Shown here: piece after piece, positions 22,238 to 34,676 of the stretch
How the letters are laid out: each line of letters opens with the position of its first letter
Position numbering within the stretch: the stretch's first letter is position 1
Origin: Pinus tabuliformis
Lineage: Eukaryota; Streptophyta; Pinopsida; Pinales; Pinaceae
Reading direction: 5' to 3'
NCBI GenBank assembly: GCA_031772625.1
Contig: CM062813.1
Span: 767,560,720 to 767,624,719, forward strand
Length of the DNA stretch: 64,000 nucleotides
Program-made: the position numbers and the translations under genes
Notes under the pieces: generated by a model
The model's database searches: none
The model's input: the letters and a program-made list of their open reading frames with translations, nothing else
What the model was told of the DNA's origin: nothing

Positions 22238-24255
22238 TATAACACCCTCCTCCCACATTTACCCAAGTTAACCGGTTCGCTGGGGTAAACATGAAACTAG
22301 AGGCTACTACAATCTGATTCAACTCCTCATTTACAGTTAAGGAAGTGGAACTGACACAACATAAGCAACCTGACCTTTTGCACATGTCGCATAACCTATA
22401 GGAGCCACAACCCTTCCATGTGATCAACCCCTGAGACAATGTTACACTTCACTACTCTAGAGCCTTAGCCGCTCCCATGACATGGGCATGCATGTGACTG
22501 GGGCCCTCCATTCGCTCTCACAACCTGGGCATGCAAGGGACTAGGGCCTTTTTCAGCTAGTTCAAAGCCAATGACCCTATATTCTTTGTGACTTTTTGAA
22601 AACCAGGTCTCAGGCCACTGCCTAGAAATTCATGGAACTTCTAGAAATGAAAAGTAATATTGAAACAATGATACAAATGCAAATACTTGAACAAGGACTT
22701 GACTGTATCCCTACTAACGATGACAGGAATTTCATCAAACATGTCACAAATATGCATTTTACAGGTCATAACAACAAATTTGAGCATAGGGATCTCATAC
22801 TTATCTGAGAATCGTTAAGAAACATTGATGCCTTATCACATTAGCTGAATTATCATCTATTAGGTCATATATTCATTGTTCATTCATTTATAAATCAAAA
22901 CATGATGAGAGCCATACATCATCATTGTCATAAAACATGCTCATAACCAACATATAATCAACATAAATAGAAAGGATATAACAACCATAAAAACCACATA
23001 TAAACAAGTATATTTACCCATCAAATGCAAGATTAAGGAAGCTCTTATTAACATATGCAAAATGCAACCAGGTCTAGGACTTCCATGAACCACCTCACCA
23101 TAGACTAGGATGAACCAAATATCTCTTTCAGCCAGTCACCCTCATGCCATATTCCAAGCATGAATGTGGGATCTCATGGAACACATCCAATAAGACTAAA
23201 CCACATCAATCCTCAACTAGCAATTCCACCTCATGGTCGGACATCACTAACCATCACCAGATATGTCTCTACCCAAGTTGTTTAGGGCTCCAGAGAGTTT
23301 GTTCCAACCAGGGCTTCTAGGACTAGTAACTCAACCCATAATTGTCGTCGGACTCCCGGAGCGTTTGTCCAACCAGGGCTTTCAGGACTAGGAAATCAAC
23401 CCAAAAAAGGATTCCAAAGTGTTTTTCCAACCAAGGATTCCAAGACTAGTAACTCAACCCAAGCTATTACAGAGCTTCTAGATCATTTTTCCAACCAAGG
23501 TTTCCAGGAACTATTAACTCAACCCACAACTAAAGGAACATGAGAACCTGCCAGAAAAGAAAAGGAAAGAAACCCACAATACCATGGCTATCCAGGAAAT
23601 GGCAAATCTAAGTAATCCACCGTCAATCCAGGCATTCCTCCATGCCAATGACAGATCATAACCAAGAAACCACATGCACATGCCATGCATACCAAAACTA
23701 GTAAGGAAATCATACATGCAACTCGGTACCTGCAAGCAAGACATGCTATAATTGTTGATCCTGATGTCCTCTTATGCTTTCCTATTGTTCCTTTTCCTTC
23801 TTTTTCCAAAACTCCAAGTATGCCACGCTCCTCCAAGAGTGCTCCAAGAAAACTCTAAGTGTCCAAGAGTATGAGAGAGAGAGAATGGAGAGAGAGCTCC
23901 AAAACTTAACTGTTAAAAGTTTGTCAACTAATCCTCAGAAACTTTTTTATTAATGAGGCCTCTATTTTCTTCAATTTTCCATTATTTTCCTCCTCACATG
24001 CAACCTGTGACCTTTCACCTTCCTTCTATCCTAATTTCCATTATTTTCATAAATAAGATGCCAATTAATGCCTTAGGCCTCTCCAAAGCCTTTACCATTT
24101 CCTTTGGTAATTTCCATAGCCATTAATTAATCACAAGTGATCCCCATCACTATGTTTTTTCCCAACATTCAGCTTGGAATACATGTCCCATGAAGATGGT
24201 GATTATTTTTCCTTTATTAACTTTATTACATGGAGTTTTCACGAGGGTTGTTACA
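22238..24255 (-). repeat. 5' LTR of the Tekay-like element
   Basis: A 2018-bp LTR next to the primer binding site. It has the same tandem repeat at 23283-23530 and lacks the insertion found in its partner. Confidence 0.95.
23283..23530. repeat. tandem repeat of about 60-70 bp in the Tekay-like 5' LTR
   Basis: Counterpart of 15448-15690, about four diverged units. Confidence 0.85.
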
Positions 24256-24260
24256 ATAAA

Positions 24261-27200
24261 AAACTTTACGGGAGGTTACCGTTAAACTGAGTAACATTAA
24301 ATGCTTAAACATTTCAAAAAATATGAAACACATAATAATAATGTTACTAAGTGGCCCATTTGAAATTTATGTATCTTAATCTCAAATTTATTAACACCAT
24401 GAAAGATTAAAAAAAATTGAAGTGCAACCTTTTCCTTAAGTTTATGTACCTCTCGGGATTTAATTTCTCTCAAAACTTGATAAATCACTCGTTAAAATAG
24501 ATCTCAACATGTTTAGTTTAATACCCATGTCTTGTCCAAACCAAATCTAGTCAATAAGATTCCAAAAATAATACATATAGAATAGAAAGGGATCTCTATT
24601 GTGATTACAAAATGGCAAAAATATGTGCCTCAATCAAACTTGGTTTGATAAGGAAGGAAAAAATTTTGAGGAAATCCCAGTTTAAAATATATAAGATTGA
24701 AACATGTCCATGGTTTGTTGATCCTCCACCACCACTTAAAGAGTCTAATAGTACTCATTAGCAAAGTATTTAGTAATTGAAAACGTAAAGACTTTTGTAA
24801 GCTTCTCTTTCACCTTATTGTTTTGTACTTATTGTGAATCATGAGAACAAGTGAACGCTTATCTACAAATATTCACAGTGCCAAAGGCATGAGGTTGATT
24901 TTATACTTAAAGGAAGAAACATTGTAGCAAAGGTGTTTGTAAAGGTTTTTAGTGCTACAATATTGGAAAAAAAAATCAAAGAAACATTTGCAATCCTTAG
25001 TGGAGGTTTTAATTGATGTTCGTTGGAGATACAAAGTTTTTTATGAAAGTATTGCTTTTTGGTGCCTATTTTGGTAACACACACTAATGCATGTTTAATT
25101 AACATGTCTATGTGTGTACCTAAATATAAACACACAAGTGCTCATATGATTATTTGCAGACTAGTTCGTTCTTTCATGTTATATGATGCATTGGTGCTTG
25201 GATAACTATTATTCACGGAGTCATTCTTTTTTATTTTATGGCATACTAGTGCTCATATATTTTTTCTACATTCGCTGATGCTTTTGAGGTAAAATTTCTA
25301 ACGCTCACACAGCTAAATAAAACATTGATGCATATTGAGCTTTGTATTGTACATATAAACACACCAATGCTTATATAACCATGTTCACTAGAGGGACATG
25401 AAATTTCAAACATTTGAGGTGAGATGTTAGTGCCTTTCTTCATTTCTAAGCACCGATGCATATATTATATTTAAACCACCAGCATTTATAGTATTCATGC
25501 GCACTGTAATATTTAGTAACAATAAATATAATCATATGTTATGCCATTTAAAATGATGTTATTTTTTCACAATATTAGCGTTGGTTTAATAATTTAATGA
25601 ATAGGAATCAACATGTTTCACTCATATAAACACATTAGTCTCTATTTTTATGGCACACACCCTTTAATGAATTCAAAAGAATATGATGCACCTATGTGTG
25701 TGTGCAACCAATACATAATTGTTCCACTTATTGGTAACCTATTGAGATTGAATTGGGAGAATATGTCCAATATACTAAACAAAATGTCAGTATGTAATTG
25801 TTGCATTTATTGGTAACATGTCCTCATCGATTGGGACAATATGCAATCCATTAAACAAAATATCTAATTTTCAAGGACAAATGTCCAAAACATACAACTT
25901 GCAATAACATTCAATTATATTAGTTGTCATTCATCACTCGAATTGTTGTCATTGCTATAGTTGTATGCATTCCTATTTTTTTTTCCACTCATAGGTGATG
26001 TTTTACTTGTGTTATTTAACCTAATGTTTCTCGATCAACTTATTTATGTTGTTTGATCAATATTTCCATGTTCCATTTACAAACATATGAATAAAAATGT
26101 AATAAGTATATATGCATGTATATAATAAAATATTTAGGTCATGCAAAAAAAAGTGTACCATAACAACAAATGTTTCATAAGAAATATACATTCTTTTGTA
26201 ACCATGCTCCATGCCATTTCACAAAATTTCCTCCAGTGGCTCCACTTCATACTTTATTTTTGGCATGTTTGATATACCATGACAAAAGATAGATATAATT
26301 AATCGAAAAATTTGTTTTTATTCCATTAATTATAAAATGATGGAAGTTGAACAACATAGCTACTTACAAATTGTTCAATTAACCATTGATACTTCAACAT
26401 ACACTCACAACTCATACTTAACCCAATTCCAATCAATGCTTTAGTTGGACCTTCTTGATATATTAGCACCTATTAAAAGACATCTATGGAGGAGTGTAAA
26501 TGAATTATTTAAATATAAAGATCACAAAAAACATGAAATCTTAAGTAAGAGTAAAAACATAAGTACTCACAAACTTTGTTATCAACCCTTTTCTTCCTTG
26601 TCATCCTATCTAATTTGTTGAATGGGTTCCATTTATTTATTTTTCTACAAATAAACAATCGAAAATAAGTATTTCATGTGAAAATTAACTTTTATGTACA
26701 TAAAATAATAAATTAATGAGTGCATACCTTTGATGCACGTTATTGTTGATATGGCTTCTTTTGTGATGCAATTATGTTCATTTACTTTACCATATCCACT
26801 TATTTTGATCTCCCTACCAACATGCATTAATTTTCCCCTCATTTATCCTTTCGAATTTGCATAATCTTCCTAAAAAATGAAAAGCACAAATTTTTTAAAC
26901 CAACTTGAAAGTAAATATAACAAAAAAATAATAAGTTGGTAATTTTTGGAACATATTATAGAAAAACTTGTTTAATAATAATAAATTTTAAATCATTGTT
27001 TTTTGTTATTGCAAGTCTCACGAGTCTAATTGGCCATTGCTATGAAAATGCTTCATGCAATTCATATAACTTGATTCTTGCAGTAATTGAACTGATTTTT
27101 GTAATATAAGTAGAAAGCATGCTTATACATTTTTTCCACTATATCCCCCATAGCTTTGCGAAAAAATTCTCCCTCTCATTATCTTTCAGCACCATTCTAA

Positions 27201-27700
27201 ATAAATTAAGGACCAATTCATCATCATTTACATCATTCCTAATTTGTGTCTTCTTAAGATGACATTATGTTGGTTACCTTTGATCCACCTAATTCCTCTC
27301 TTTGCAACATTTCCATAAATATTTTACACTTTTTTCGCACTTAGAGTAGGAACAATCCTATCATGTTTCTTGGAGTTTTTTGTTTTTGCACGGTACATAT
27401 TAATTAATACGCAACATTAATTTCAACCTACAAATTATTTAAATATTAAAATTTGAACAAAATTTAAAGAATTTACCTTGTTGTCTTATTGGGATGAGTT
27501 ATCATTGCATTTGTTACAATAATTTGTCTTCCTTGAACTTCTATCGACCATCTTCTCTATAAAAAAAAGGAAAAGAAAAGAGAGAAAGACCAGGGATTTT
27601 CAGATACAAAAGTTATCAAATACTTTTTTTTTATAAAAAAAAAAGAAGATTTGATGCGCCTAAGAAAATAATACAAAGTTTTATATATATTGAGGCAAAT
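24261..27700. other. AT-rich region with a dispersed short motif; no gene assigned
   Basis: About 3.4 kb of AT-rich DNA. Between 25080 and 25520 a degenerate palindromic motif of the type GCATYRRTGC recurs every 40-60 bp. A tandem duplication lies at 25717-25875. On the minus strand at 26990-27560 there is a broken reading with a KTQIRNDVNDDELVLN block that I do not recognise. The motif spacing resembles subterminal repeats of DNA transposons, but no terminal inverted repeats were found. Confidence 0.4.
25717..25875. repeat. tandem duplication of about 80 bp
   Basis: The blocks ATTGTTCCACTTATTGGTAACC and, later, ATTGTTGCATTTATTGGTAACA are each followed by a GGGANAATATG segment and a CTAAACAAAATGTC or TTAAACAAAATATC end. 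Confidence 0.75.
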
Positions 27701-27848
27701 GTTCATAAGTATATGTAAATATTGTAAAGAGCTGTAAATGTAAAGATCCAAGGACAATATGTTGTTGTCTTTATTTCACATGTTTTTTTTTTCTCTAGGA
27801 ATATGGATAAAGAACACCGGTGACAGTGTTCCCCCAAGGGGAGGGGTC
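27700..27848 (+). mobile_element. internal 3' end and polypurine tract of a plus-strand Tekay-like element
   Basis: The sequence before 27849 matches the region inside the 3' LTR of the 12-24 kb element, including the shared GTGTTCCCCCAAGGGG-type tract at 27826-27841. The purine tract AAGGGGAGGGG ends one or two bases before TG at 27849. No coding sequence survives upstream, so the element is truncated. Confidence 0.75.
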
Positions 27849-30120
27849 TGTAATAGCCCAACTTGTAATTGTCTTGATCTTGCCATGTAATTACTTGATG
27901 CATTCTAATTTTGAAAATTAAATGGGTTGAATGAGGGACACAGATTCCAAAGGGACTGAGGGAGGTCAATTTCCTAGGAAATTCAACTTACTTATTTAAG
28001 GAGGAAACTCGAAACTTTTGACAACTATTGAAGGTTGTTTATTGAGCCTTAACTACATTGGGATGGTGTGTGCATGGGACTAATATTGTATATTTATGAA
28101 CTGCAGACAAGGGACAAAGCCCATGTTGGCTTGGGAAACACAACAGACAACAAAGGACAAAAAAGATTAATGCGCAATAGATGAGGGGGAATTTGAGAAA
28201 AACAACAAGGGCCGACCTGGAAAACAAGTAACAAGCAAACACCCAAGGTCAGGAATTAGGGGAAGAGAGGAGAGTGCACCTCTATAGATATGCATAAATA
28301 GAGAGGTATTTGACAAAGAATAAAAATCATAATGGAGCAAGAAGCGTGGGATAGAGATTTACTCGTGAAACAACAACGAATAACACAATTTACCTGGGAA
28401 ACAAAAGACAATCTTGTGAGTTTGAAGCTTGGTGCACATAAGGGTGCATAGGAGCATCAAGCACTCGACAAGAAAGAGCCAAAGAGCTCATCCGGTTTTA
28501 ACAAAGTAAATAGCAGAAATTTCACAGTGTGGGGGGAATATATTGGTTTCCTCCACCACTATCAGCATGTTATCATACTTTTGGTTGAGAAACATGAGTA
28601 TGAGAGGAATCTTCCTTTAGGTGAGGTAAATATTAGGATACCTCAGGGGGATGGAGGGTGGAGATGGTGTTCTTAGGAAATTCCCATGACAACCTGAGGT
28701 AGAGGTTCAACCCTTGGATTCCTGGTAAAGGATATTTTGGAGTCTCCTTTCCTTGTTATCTGATTAAATAGTGGGTTCTTGAATCCCTTCATTGAGTGGA
28801 ACCATTGTGTTGCATGCTGCCAGGGTAGAGATGAAGCCTCTCGACTCCCTCGAGTATGTGTGTGTGTGTGTGTGTTATAGGATAGCTGGAGGGTGGAGCC
28901 AGTGGGCCTCTGTATTCCCTATGCATTGTTGACCACTATGGGATAGAAAAAGGGTGAAGGAAGTAGGCTTCTAGATTCCCTATGCAATATTGGATAACTG
29001 TTGAGTAGCTGGTGGGTGGAGGTAGGAGAACCTATAGAGTCCTTATTTCAGCTGGGAGTCAATGTTTATTCCCTTGAGCAAGACCACCTTAGTCCATAGA
29101 ACCTGTCTTAGGAGTGACAACTACAAGTAGTTTGGCTACAACTTGTTTATGGTTGGGTGGAGAGTTGAAGTCCCGAACTCAGTTACCCGTCTTCAATATC
29201 AATCCAAGATAGTTTTTCATGTACATACTCTTGTATGGGTTTCATGTTAAGTAGGAATGAATGATATGTTATTGGTATGCTATTGGTTGCATGAAAATTC
29301 TTGGTTTACTTGTGTTTATATGTTGAATGGATAGTTATGATCCATATGAGGATGTATGGATGAACATGAACATTTCATGGGATTATTGGACTTATGTTAA
29401 CATGTTGTTGTGGGAATTGCTTCCCCATTATAATGTTTGGATTGCACTAGAAAAATGTTTGAGCTGTGAATCTAATTGTCCCTGTGGACTGGTTGTCATC
29501 TTGTGATGAATGAATGTTACGTGGTTGAGGCCTTCTGATCATAGGGTTGTTGTATATATGTTGTTGGTAACTCCTATGGTTGTGTTCTTTCTATTGAGTA
29601 GGGGGATATGCAGACGAGGTTGAGGACTTGTTCATTTATGGTTCAATTGCTGAGGCTGATAAATTTAAGGAAGGTAAAATTATTGTTGTTGAAAAGTTTT
29701 TTTTCTCTGTGTTCATAAGAAGGATTGCTCCTGGAAGTGGTTCTATTTTAGAGGTGTTCCTTGAGGGAATGTTCATTAAGTTGTTCTTGATATTTTTCTC
29801 TAGATTTCATTTTCCATTGAGTGATGATATCGGCTCTTGAAAATGCCTCAGAAAACCCATAAAAATCTTGAAGGGAAGCGACTTCTGAAACTCTGTAGAA
29901 CGTTTGGAAATGGCTTAAAACCAAGTTTCTAGACCCCGCAGGTTGGAGGTCGAGAAGTTTGCCAAGTAGGATCTTAGTGGGCCTTTGCATGACCTGGGTC
30001 AAGCAAATTGTGTGTGATCTGGACTTATGTAGGAACACAACAAAATACAGATATACGCATAAACACAAAGGTGAAATAGAAATTAAACTTCATTTTATTA
30101 AATATCAAAGAACTGAAATA

Positions 30121-31342
30121 TGTGAAAATTTCTAAATCTACACATAAGAAATCCTACTGCAATCACTGGTTTACCATCTCCTACTTGTTTTTACATTCAA
30201 CAAGTTATTTAATTATTTAAATAATGATGAAAAAACTATTGCAAACTACACATACATACAATCATGAACTCAAATAAATTGTGACAAATACACAAGGGAC
30301 ACCATTATTTTTGGACAATCATCCCTGAAAAAACACAATTCGGGAAAATCGGTGCAACATATAGAGGGTTTGTATTACTAAGCATATTTTTGAATACAAC
30401 TAAGGTGCCATATCTGGCTCACCCAACAGAGAATAAACCCGACATAAGTACCTCTATCCAGAGATAGATGAACAAACCCCACAGGTGATTGTGTTGTTCC
30501 CAGTGCTGGGCAGTGATGGTTGCTCCAAGCTCTGTGCTGGAACTGCGTCACCTCTTCTAGGAGTTGCATTACTACGACACTGTGTTGTTGCGTCAGAGCT
30601 CTCCCTCTACGACACTGCGTCAGAGATCTCCCTCTACGTCATTGCGTCAAAGCTCTCCCTCTACGTCACTGCATCACTGTGACATTGTGTCACTACGACA
30701 CTGCGTCACTAAGAGCTCTTAGCCTCCACTGCGTCATTGCGTCAAAGCTCTCCCTCTGTGTCACTGCATCACTACGACACTGTGTCACTATGAAACTACT
30801 TCCCTAAGAGCTCTTAACCTCCAATGCATCACTAAGAGCTCTTAGCCTCCATTACATCAGATCTCTCCTGATGCTTCTACACCTCTCTGCTATGTATTCT
30901 TGGCCTTGGACTGAAGTCCCTCTGCTGAACTGCCCCTCTCACTGCAATAGATCACTTGTTCGATTTTCTTAGCAAACCTCACCCCAAAAAAATTGAACTG
31001 ATTGATCTCTCAGGTGTGTCTCCAACTGACCCTCAAGCCTCTTATACTTTTCCTGTTGATGAATCAACGACTGAGATTAAGTCCCTAATCAACAACTAAG
31101 ATTAAAATAGACTTGATCCTTGTCACTTAGAAGCTTCTCACCAATATTTTTATTAATACCTATTAATATTTTTGTTTCCCTAAGTTTAGAGTTAGGAACC
31201 CATTAAAAATATTAATTATTTTAATAACTTCTCATCGGGTGTAATTTCTCCAAACGATTTCTGGGTTCTGGAGATCTCATGTGTTCTAGCCCCTCCACAA
31301 AATTTTGTAGCTAGAGCACATATGATGCTACCAAAATAAACA
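30121..31342 (-). repeat. 3' LTR of the gag-only element
   Basis: 1222 bp. Contains an expanded minisatellite at 30541-30870 with units such as CACTGCGTCAGAGCTCTCCC. Confidence 0.94.
30541..30870. repeat. CTGCGTCA minisatellite in LTR
   Basis: Imperfect units of about 25-30 bp around CACTGCGTCA and GAGCTCTCCCTCTACG. The homologous stretch in the partner LTR (34020-34170) is less than half as long. Confidence 0.88.
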
Positions 31343-31956
31343 CTCCCTCTTAGCGAGGAATGTGCTCTAGCAACACTTCTCAACATAAGTACTACATTGA
31401 TCCACTGCATCTGTCCTCTGTGTTTCTACTGCTTGGACTGGTGCCCTTCATCCATTGCACTGGTTCATCTTGTACTACTGCCCATGACTCTGCCACTACC
31501 ACAGCTACATCTGTACTACAACCCCCTCTCAAAATGTTGCCTCATGCTACCCATAGCACTGCCACAACTACATATGTACTACAACTGCCTCTCAAAATTC
31601 TGCCTCATGCTGCCCATAGCACTGCCACTGCTAACTATTGCACTGCAATCCAATTGTTGAGAAGTAAGCAATTGAAACTTCACCCAAACATTAACATGAT
31701 GATCAATATGGGTGCTTCGTGATGGTAAAGCTACCTCTATTGCTAATATGTGTTGACCCTCTGCTACTGCAAACTGCTTCGTGCCTCTCACATTGCTACA
31801 ACATCCACTATGCTACCTCAGACTTTGGCATTCTAGCTCTGGCACTGTTGCTCCATCACACCTCACTCTAACTGAAACCCGTCATTTTACTATTGTCGTT
31901 AAGGGATCCCGTAGCCGTATGTGATCCAAGAGTTTAGGCACCTCAAGAATCATGCC
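31343..31956. other. non-coding interior of the gag-only element, 3' part
   Basis: The space where pol would be. It holds a roughly 72-bp tandem duplication at about 31492-31626 (CATCTGTACTACAAC and CATATGTACTACAAC units) and no recognisable domain. The purine tract lies at its left end. Confidence 0.75.
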
Positions 31957-32850
31957 CTATTCATGTAGTCCTCTAGACTGGAACTCCATGTCACCCCACC
32001 TCTTCTCTAGAGGCGCATGAGCACTCATGGCACAATCGTCATCCTCGCCTTCCCTGTCAGCTTTCGCTGGAGCGGCCTTTGAGTCAGAAGCCTCCTCCTT
32101 TCCCTTCTTTCGGGGGCACTGAGTGGCATAATTTCCAGGTTCCCCACACTTGAAGCATCTTACCTTGTAAATATCCTTCTTCTTTCTCTTTCGCTGCCCT
32201 TTTTGTCTCGATGATGCGAAATCTGCATCCTCCTCCTCCTCCTTCTTGACCCGAGCTCCTTTGTCGCTACTCCCTGCTTTGGTCAACCTCCTGATCTCTT
32301 CTTGTCAAAGAGCTACCCACATCTCCTCCCAACTGGGGGGACTCGCTCTACCCAAGATACCTTGGACAAGTGTCTCCTAGTCCTTGGTGACTACATTTAG
32401 GGCAGTCCTAACCATGAACTCAGGATCTATTGTAGACCCCACAAAAGTCAACTAGTCATGAATACCTTACAACCTTAGGAGGAAGGGATCAATCTCCTCT
32501 CCCTTCTGCATTTGATACTGTCTCAACTGATTTTCTAATAGCATCTTTCGCTGGATGGAAGTGCCTTGGTACAATGTGGTCAACATCTCCCACATCTCCC
32601 TTGTTGTGTCCTTCTTAATAATGTATGGCACAACATGATCTTTGACCCCATCTAGGATCATGCACTTGGCCTTTGCATGAGCCTCCTCGTACTTCTTTAA
32701 CGAATAAATGTCGTTTGGAACAACAACTACTTTCAAGGCATAGTCCTTGATGCGATATTTGTCTACGATTGCCAGGATCCTAGCCTTACAGATGATAAAA
32801 TTGGAGGCTCCATCCAATCTGTCATGATCCCTCAAGCCATTCACTACCAT
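31957..32850 (-). pseudogene. gag: copia-type gag of the gag-only element
   Basis: Gag forms the particle that packages element RNA. One frame runs from ATG 32850 to a stop at 31957. Residues 1-127 are the conserved copia Gag (UBN2-like) core: LDGASNFIICKARI, KDTTREMWEMLTTLYQ, then RKMLLENQLRQYQM. The C-terminal part has a Lys/Glu-rich linker and a CCHC knuckle CFKCGEPGNYATQC at about 32140-32180. The core and knuckle parts share the frame, but at least three stops lie between 32466 and 32287. The Gag is therefore no longer complete, though the two halves are otherwise well preserved. No protease motif follows. Confidence 0.9.
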
Positions 32851-32932
32851 ATCTGCTTAAAAAATAGGACTGGTTCTCTTCTCCCTCTCCTGTTGTTAAT
32901 CTAGCAAGACTCAGATCTGGATTTCTTCGGCG

Positions 32933-33584
32933 CTAGAAATCCTCTAAGGAATAAGATCCTCTAGACTCCCTCCGAGTCCTGATTTCCTTCAGGGAAATAC
33001 TCCGGCCAAGTGTCGAATCAATCCTCTCCAATACTCCTTTTCGGCTGCAACCCGAATCTAGATTTCTTTGGCTAGAAATCTGGCAATGTAGTGACTCCCT
33101 GTACCTCAACTTTGTCTCCATAGACATTGTTCTGCACCAACAACAACAGTTTCCCACCAGATCCTTAAATTGAATATGCTCTGCTCCCCCATCCCTGACA
33201 ACTAAAGAATCTGAGCTCCTCTGGCTCTGCACAATCTCTGCTTGAGCTCAATCAGCTCCTCCTGGCCATAGTGTCACTCCTTCATAGTGCGAAAAGATGA
33301 TGTGGCTCTGCGTGAGCCTCATCTGCCCCTCTCTTCTTCTACGCTAGCCTAGAAGGTTGTCACAATTACTACGTGGGATCCTCCTAGCTACCGTGTCACC
33401 CTCACTTGGATTAGAATGCTGATGCAGGCACTGCGTGAGCCTCTGCATCACCTCTTCTACATTGCATCACTCTCCCTCTACATCTCTGGCTCTGGAAAAA
33501 CGTTGTCACTAGTGACAACTACTTCTCTGCAACAAATTCTTTGGATCTCTTGGCTTGTGTCTTCAATCTCCTATGATTTGCAAT
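32933..33584. other. leader region of the gag-only element
   Basis: Between the primer binding site and gag. An open minus-strand frame at 32933-33232 has no recognisable domain and is probably incidental. Confidence 0.65.
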
Positions 33585-33596
33585 CCTCTGATACCA
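33585..33596 (-). other. primer binding site, tRNA-iMet type
   Basis: TGGTATCAGAGG on the minus strand, directly next to the LTR end; one base differs from TGGTATCAGAGC. Confidence 0.92.
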
Positions 33597-34676
33597 TGTG
33601 AAAATTTATGAATCTACACATTAGAAATCCTACTGCAATCACTGGTTTATCATCTCCTACTTGTTTTTACATTCAACAAGTTATTTAATTATTTTAATAG
33701 CGATGAAAATGCTATTGCAGACTACACATACATACAGATCATGAACTGAAATAAAATGATAAAAATACACAAGGAACACTGTTATTTTTAGATAATCATC
33801 CACGAAAAAACCCAATTTGAGAAAAGTGGTGCAACATATAAAGGGTTTGTATTATTAAGAAGACTTTTTAATACAACTAGGGTGCCATATCTGGCTCACC
33901 CAATAGAGAATAAACCCGGCAGAAGTACCTCTATCCAAAGACAGATGAACAAACCCCACAGGTGAATGCGTTGTTCCCAGTGCTGGGCAGTGATGGCTGC
34001 TCCAAGCTCTGTGCTGGAACTGCGTCACCTCCTATAGGATTTGCGTCATTGTGACACTGCATCAGAGAGCTCCCTCTGCACCATTGCGTTAGATATGTCC
34101 CTCTGTGTCACTACGACAAATCTCTCCCTCTGCATCATTGCATCATTGCGACAATGCATCACTTAGAGCTCTTAGCCTCCACTACGTCAGATCTATCCTG
34201 GTGCTTCTCTGGCTCTCTGCTATGTATTCTCAGCCTTGGACTAAAGTTCCACTGCTGAACTTCCCCTCTCATTGCAACAGATCACTTGTTCGATTTTCTC
34301 AGCAAACCTCGCCCCAAAAAAATCGAACTCACTGATCTCTCATGTGTGTCAACAACTTACCCTCAAGCCTCATTTTATACTTTTCTTGTTGATGAATCAA
34401 TGACTGAGATTAATTCCCTAATCAATGGCTATGATTAAAACAGACTTGATCCTCGTCACTTAGAAGTTTCTCACCCATATTCTTATTAATACCCATTAAT
34501 ATTTTTATTTTCCTAAGTTTAGACTCAGGAACCCATTAAAAATATTCATTATTTTAATAAATTCTCATATGGGTGGAATTTCTTCAAACGATTTCTGGGT
34601 TTTGGAGATCTCATTTGTTCTAGCCCTCCCCAAAATATCGGAGCTAGATCACATGCGATGCTACCCAAAATCAACA
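33597..34676 (-). repeat. 5' LTR of the gag-only element
   Basis: 1080 bp. Same ends as its partner, but fewer copies of the CTGCGTCA unit (34020-34170). Confidence 0.94.

Larger units (their letters stand above)
12084..24255 (-). mobile_element. complete Tekay-like Ty3/gypsy chromovirus, 12.2 kb including nested insertion
   Basis: Both LTRs, primer binding site, polypurine tract and TSD are visible. The 5-bp TSD ATAAA lies at 12079-12083 and 24256-24260. In minus orientation the LTR opens TGTAACAACCC and closes near GGGTGTTATA. The primer binding site TGGTATCGGAGC is at 22223-22234 and the polypurine tract AAGGGGGAGGG is just inside the 3' LTR at 16413-16430. The internal region is 5.8 kb with gag, protease, RT, RNase H, integrase and chromodomain in that order, all broken by stops. 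The DPGS-type protease and the chromodomain point to the Tekay/Del clade. Removing the insertion at 12569-14880 gives a left LTR of 2017 bp against 2018 bp for the right LTR. Confidence 0.96.
30121..34676 (-). mobile_element. gag-only LTR retrotransposon (TR-GAG-like, copia type Gag)
   Basis: A 4556-bp element with exact TSD AAATA at 30116-30120 and 34677-34681. In minus orientation the LTR starts TGTTGATTTTGGGTAGC and ends AATTTTCACA. The primer binding site TGGTATCAGAGG directly follows the 5' LTR (33585-33596), and the purine tract AAGAGGGAG precedes the 3' LTR. The 2254-bp interior codes for a copia-type Gag and no protease, integrase or RT, the arrangement known as TR-GAG. The LTRs are 1222 and 1080 bp; the difference lies mainly in a CTGCGTCA minisatellite. 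The element was inserted into the 616-bp solo LTR. Confidence 0.94.

Noticed and set aside
31360..31791. Several overlapping open frames rich in Cys, Leu, Thr and Ser
   Set aside because: They are translations of the 72-bp tandem duplication in the non-coding interior of the gag-only element.
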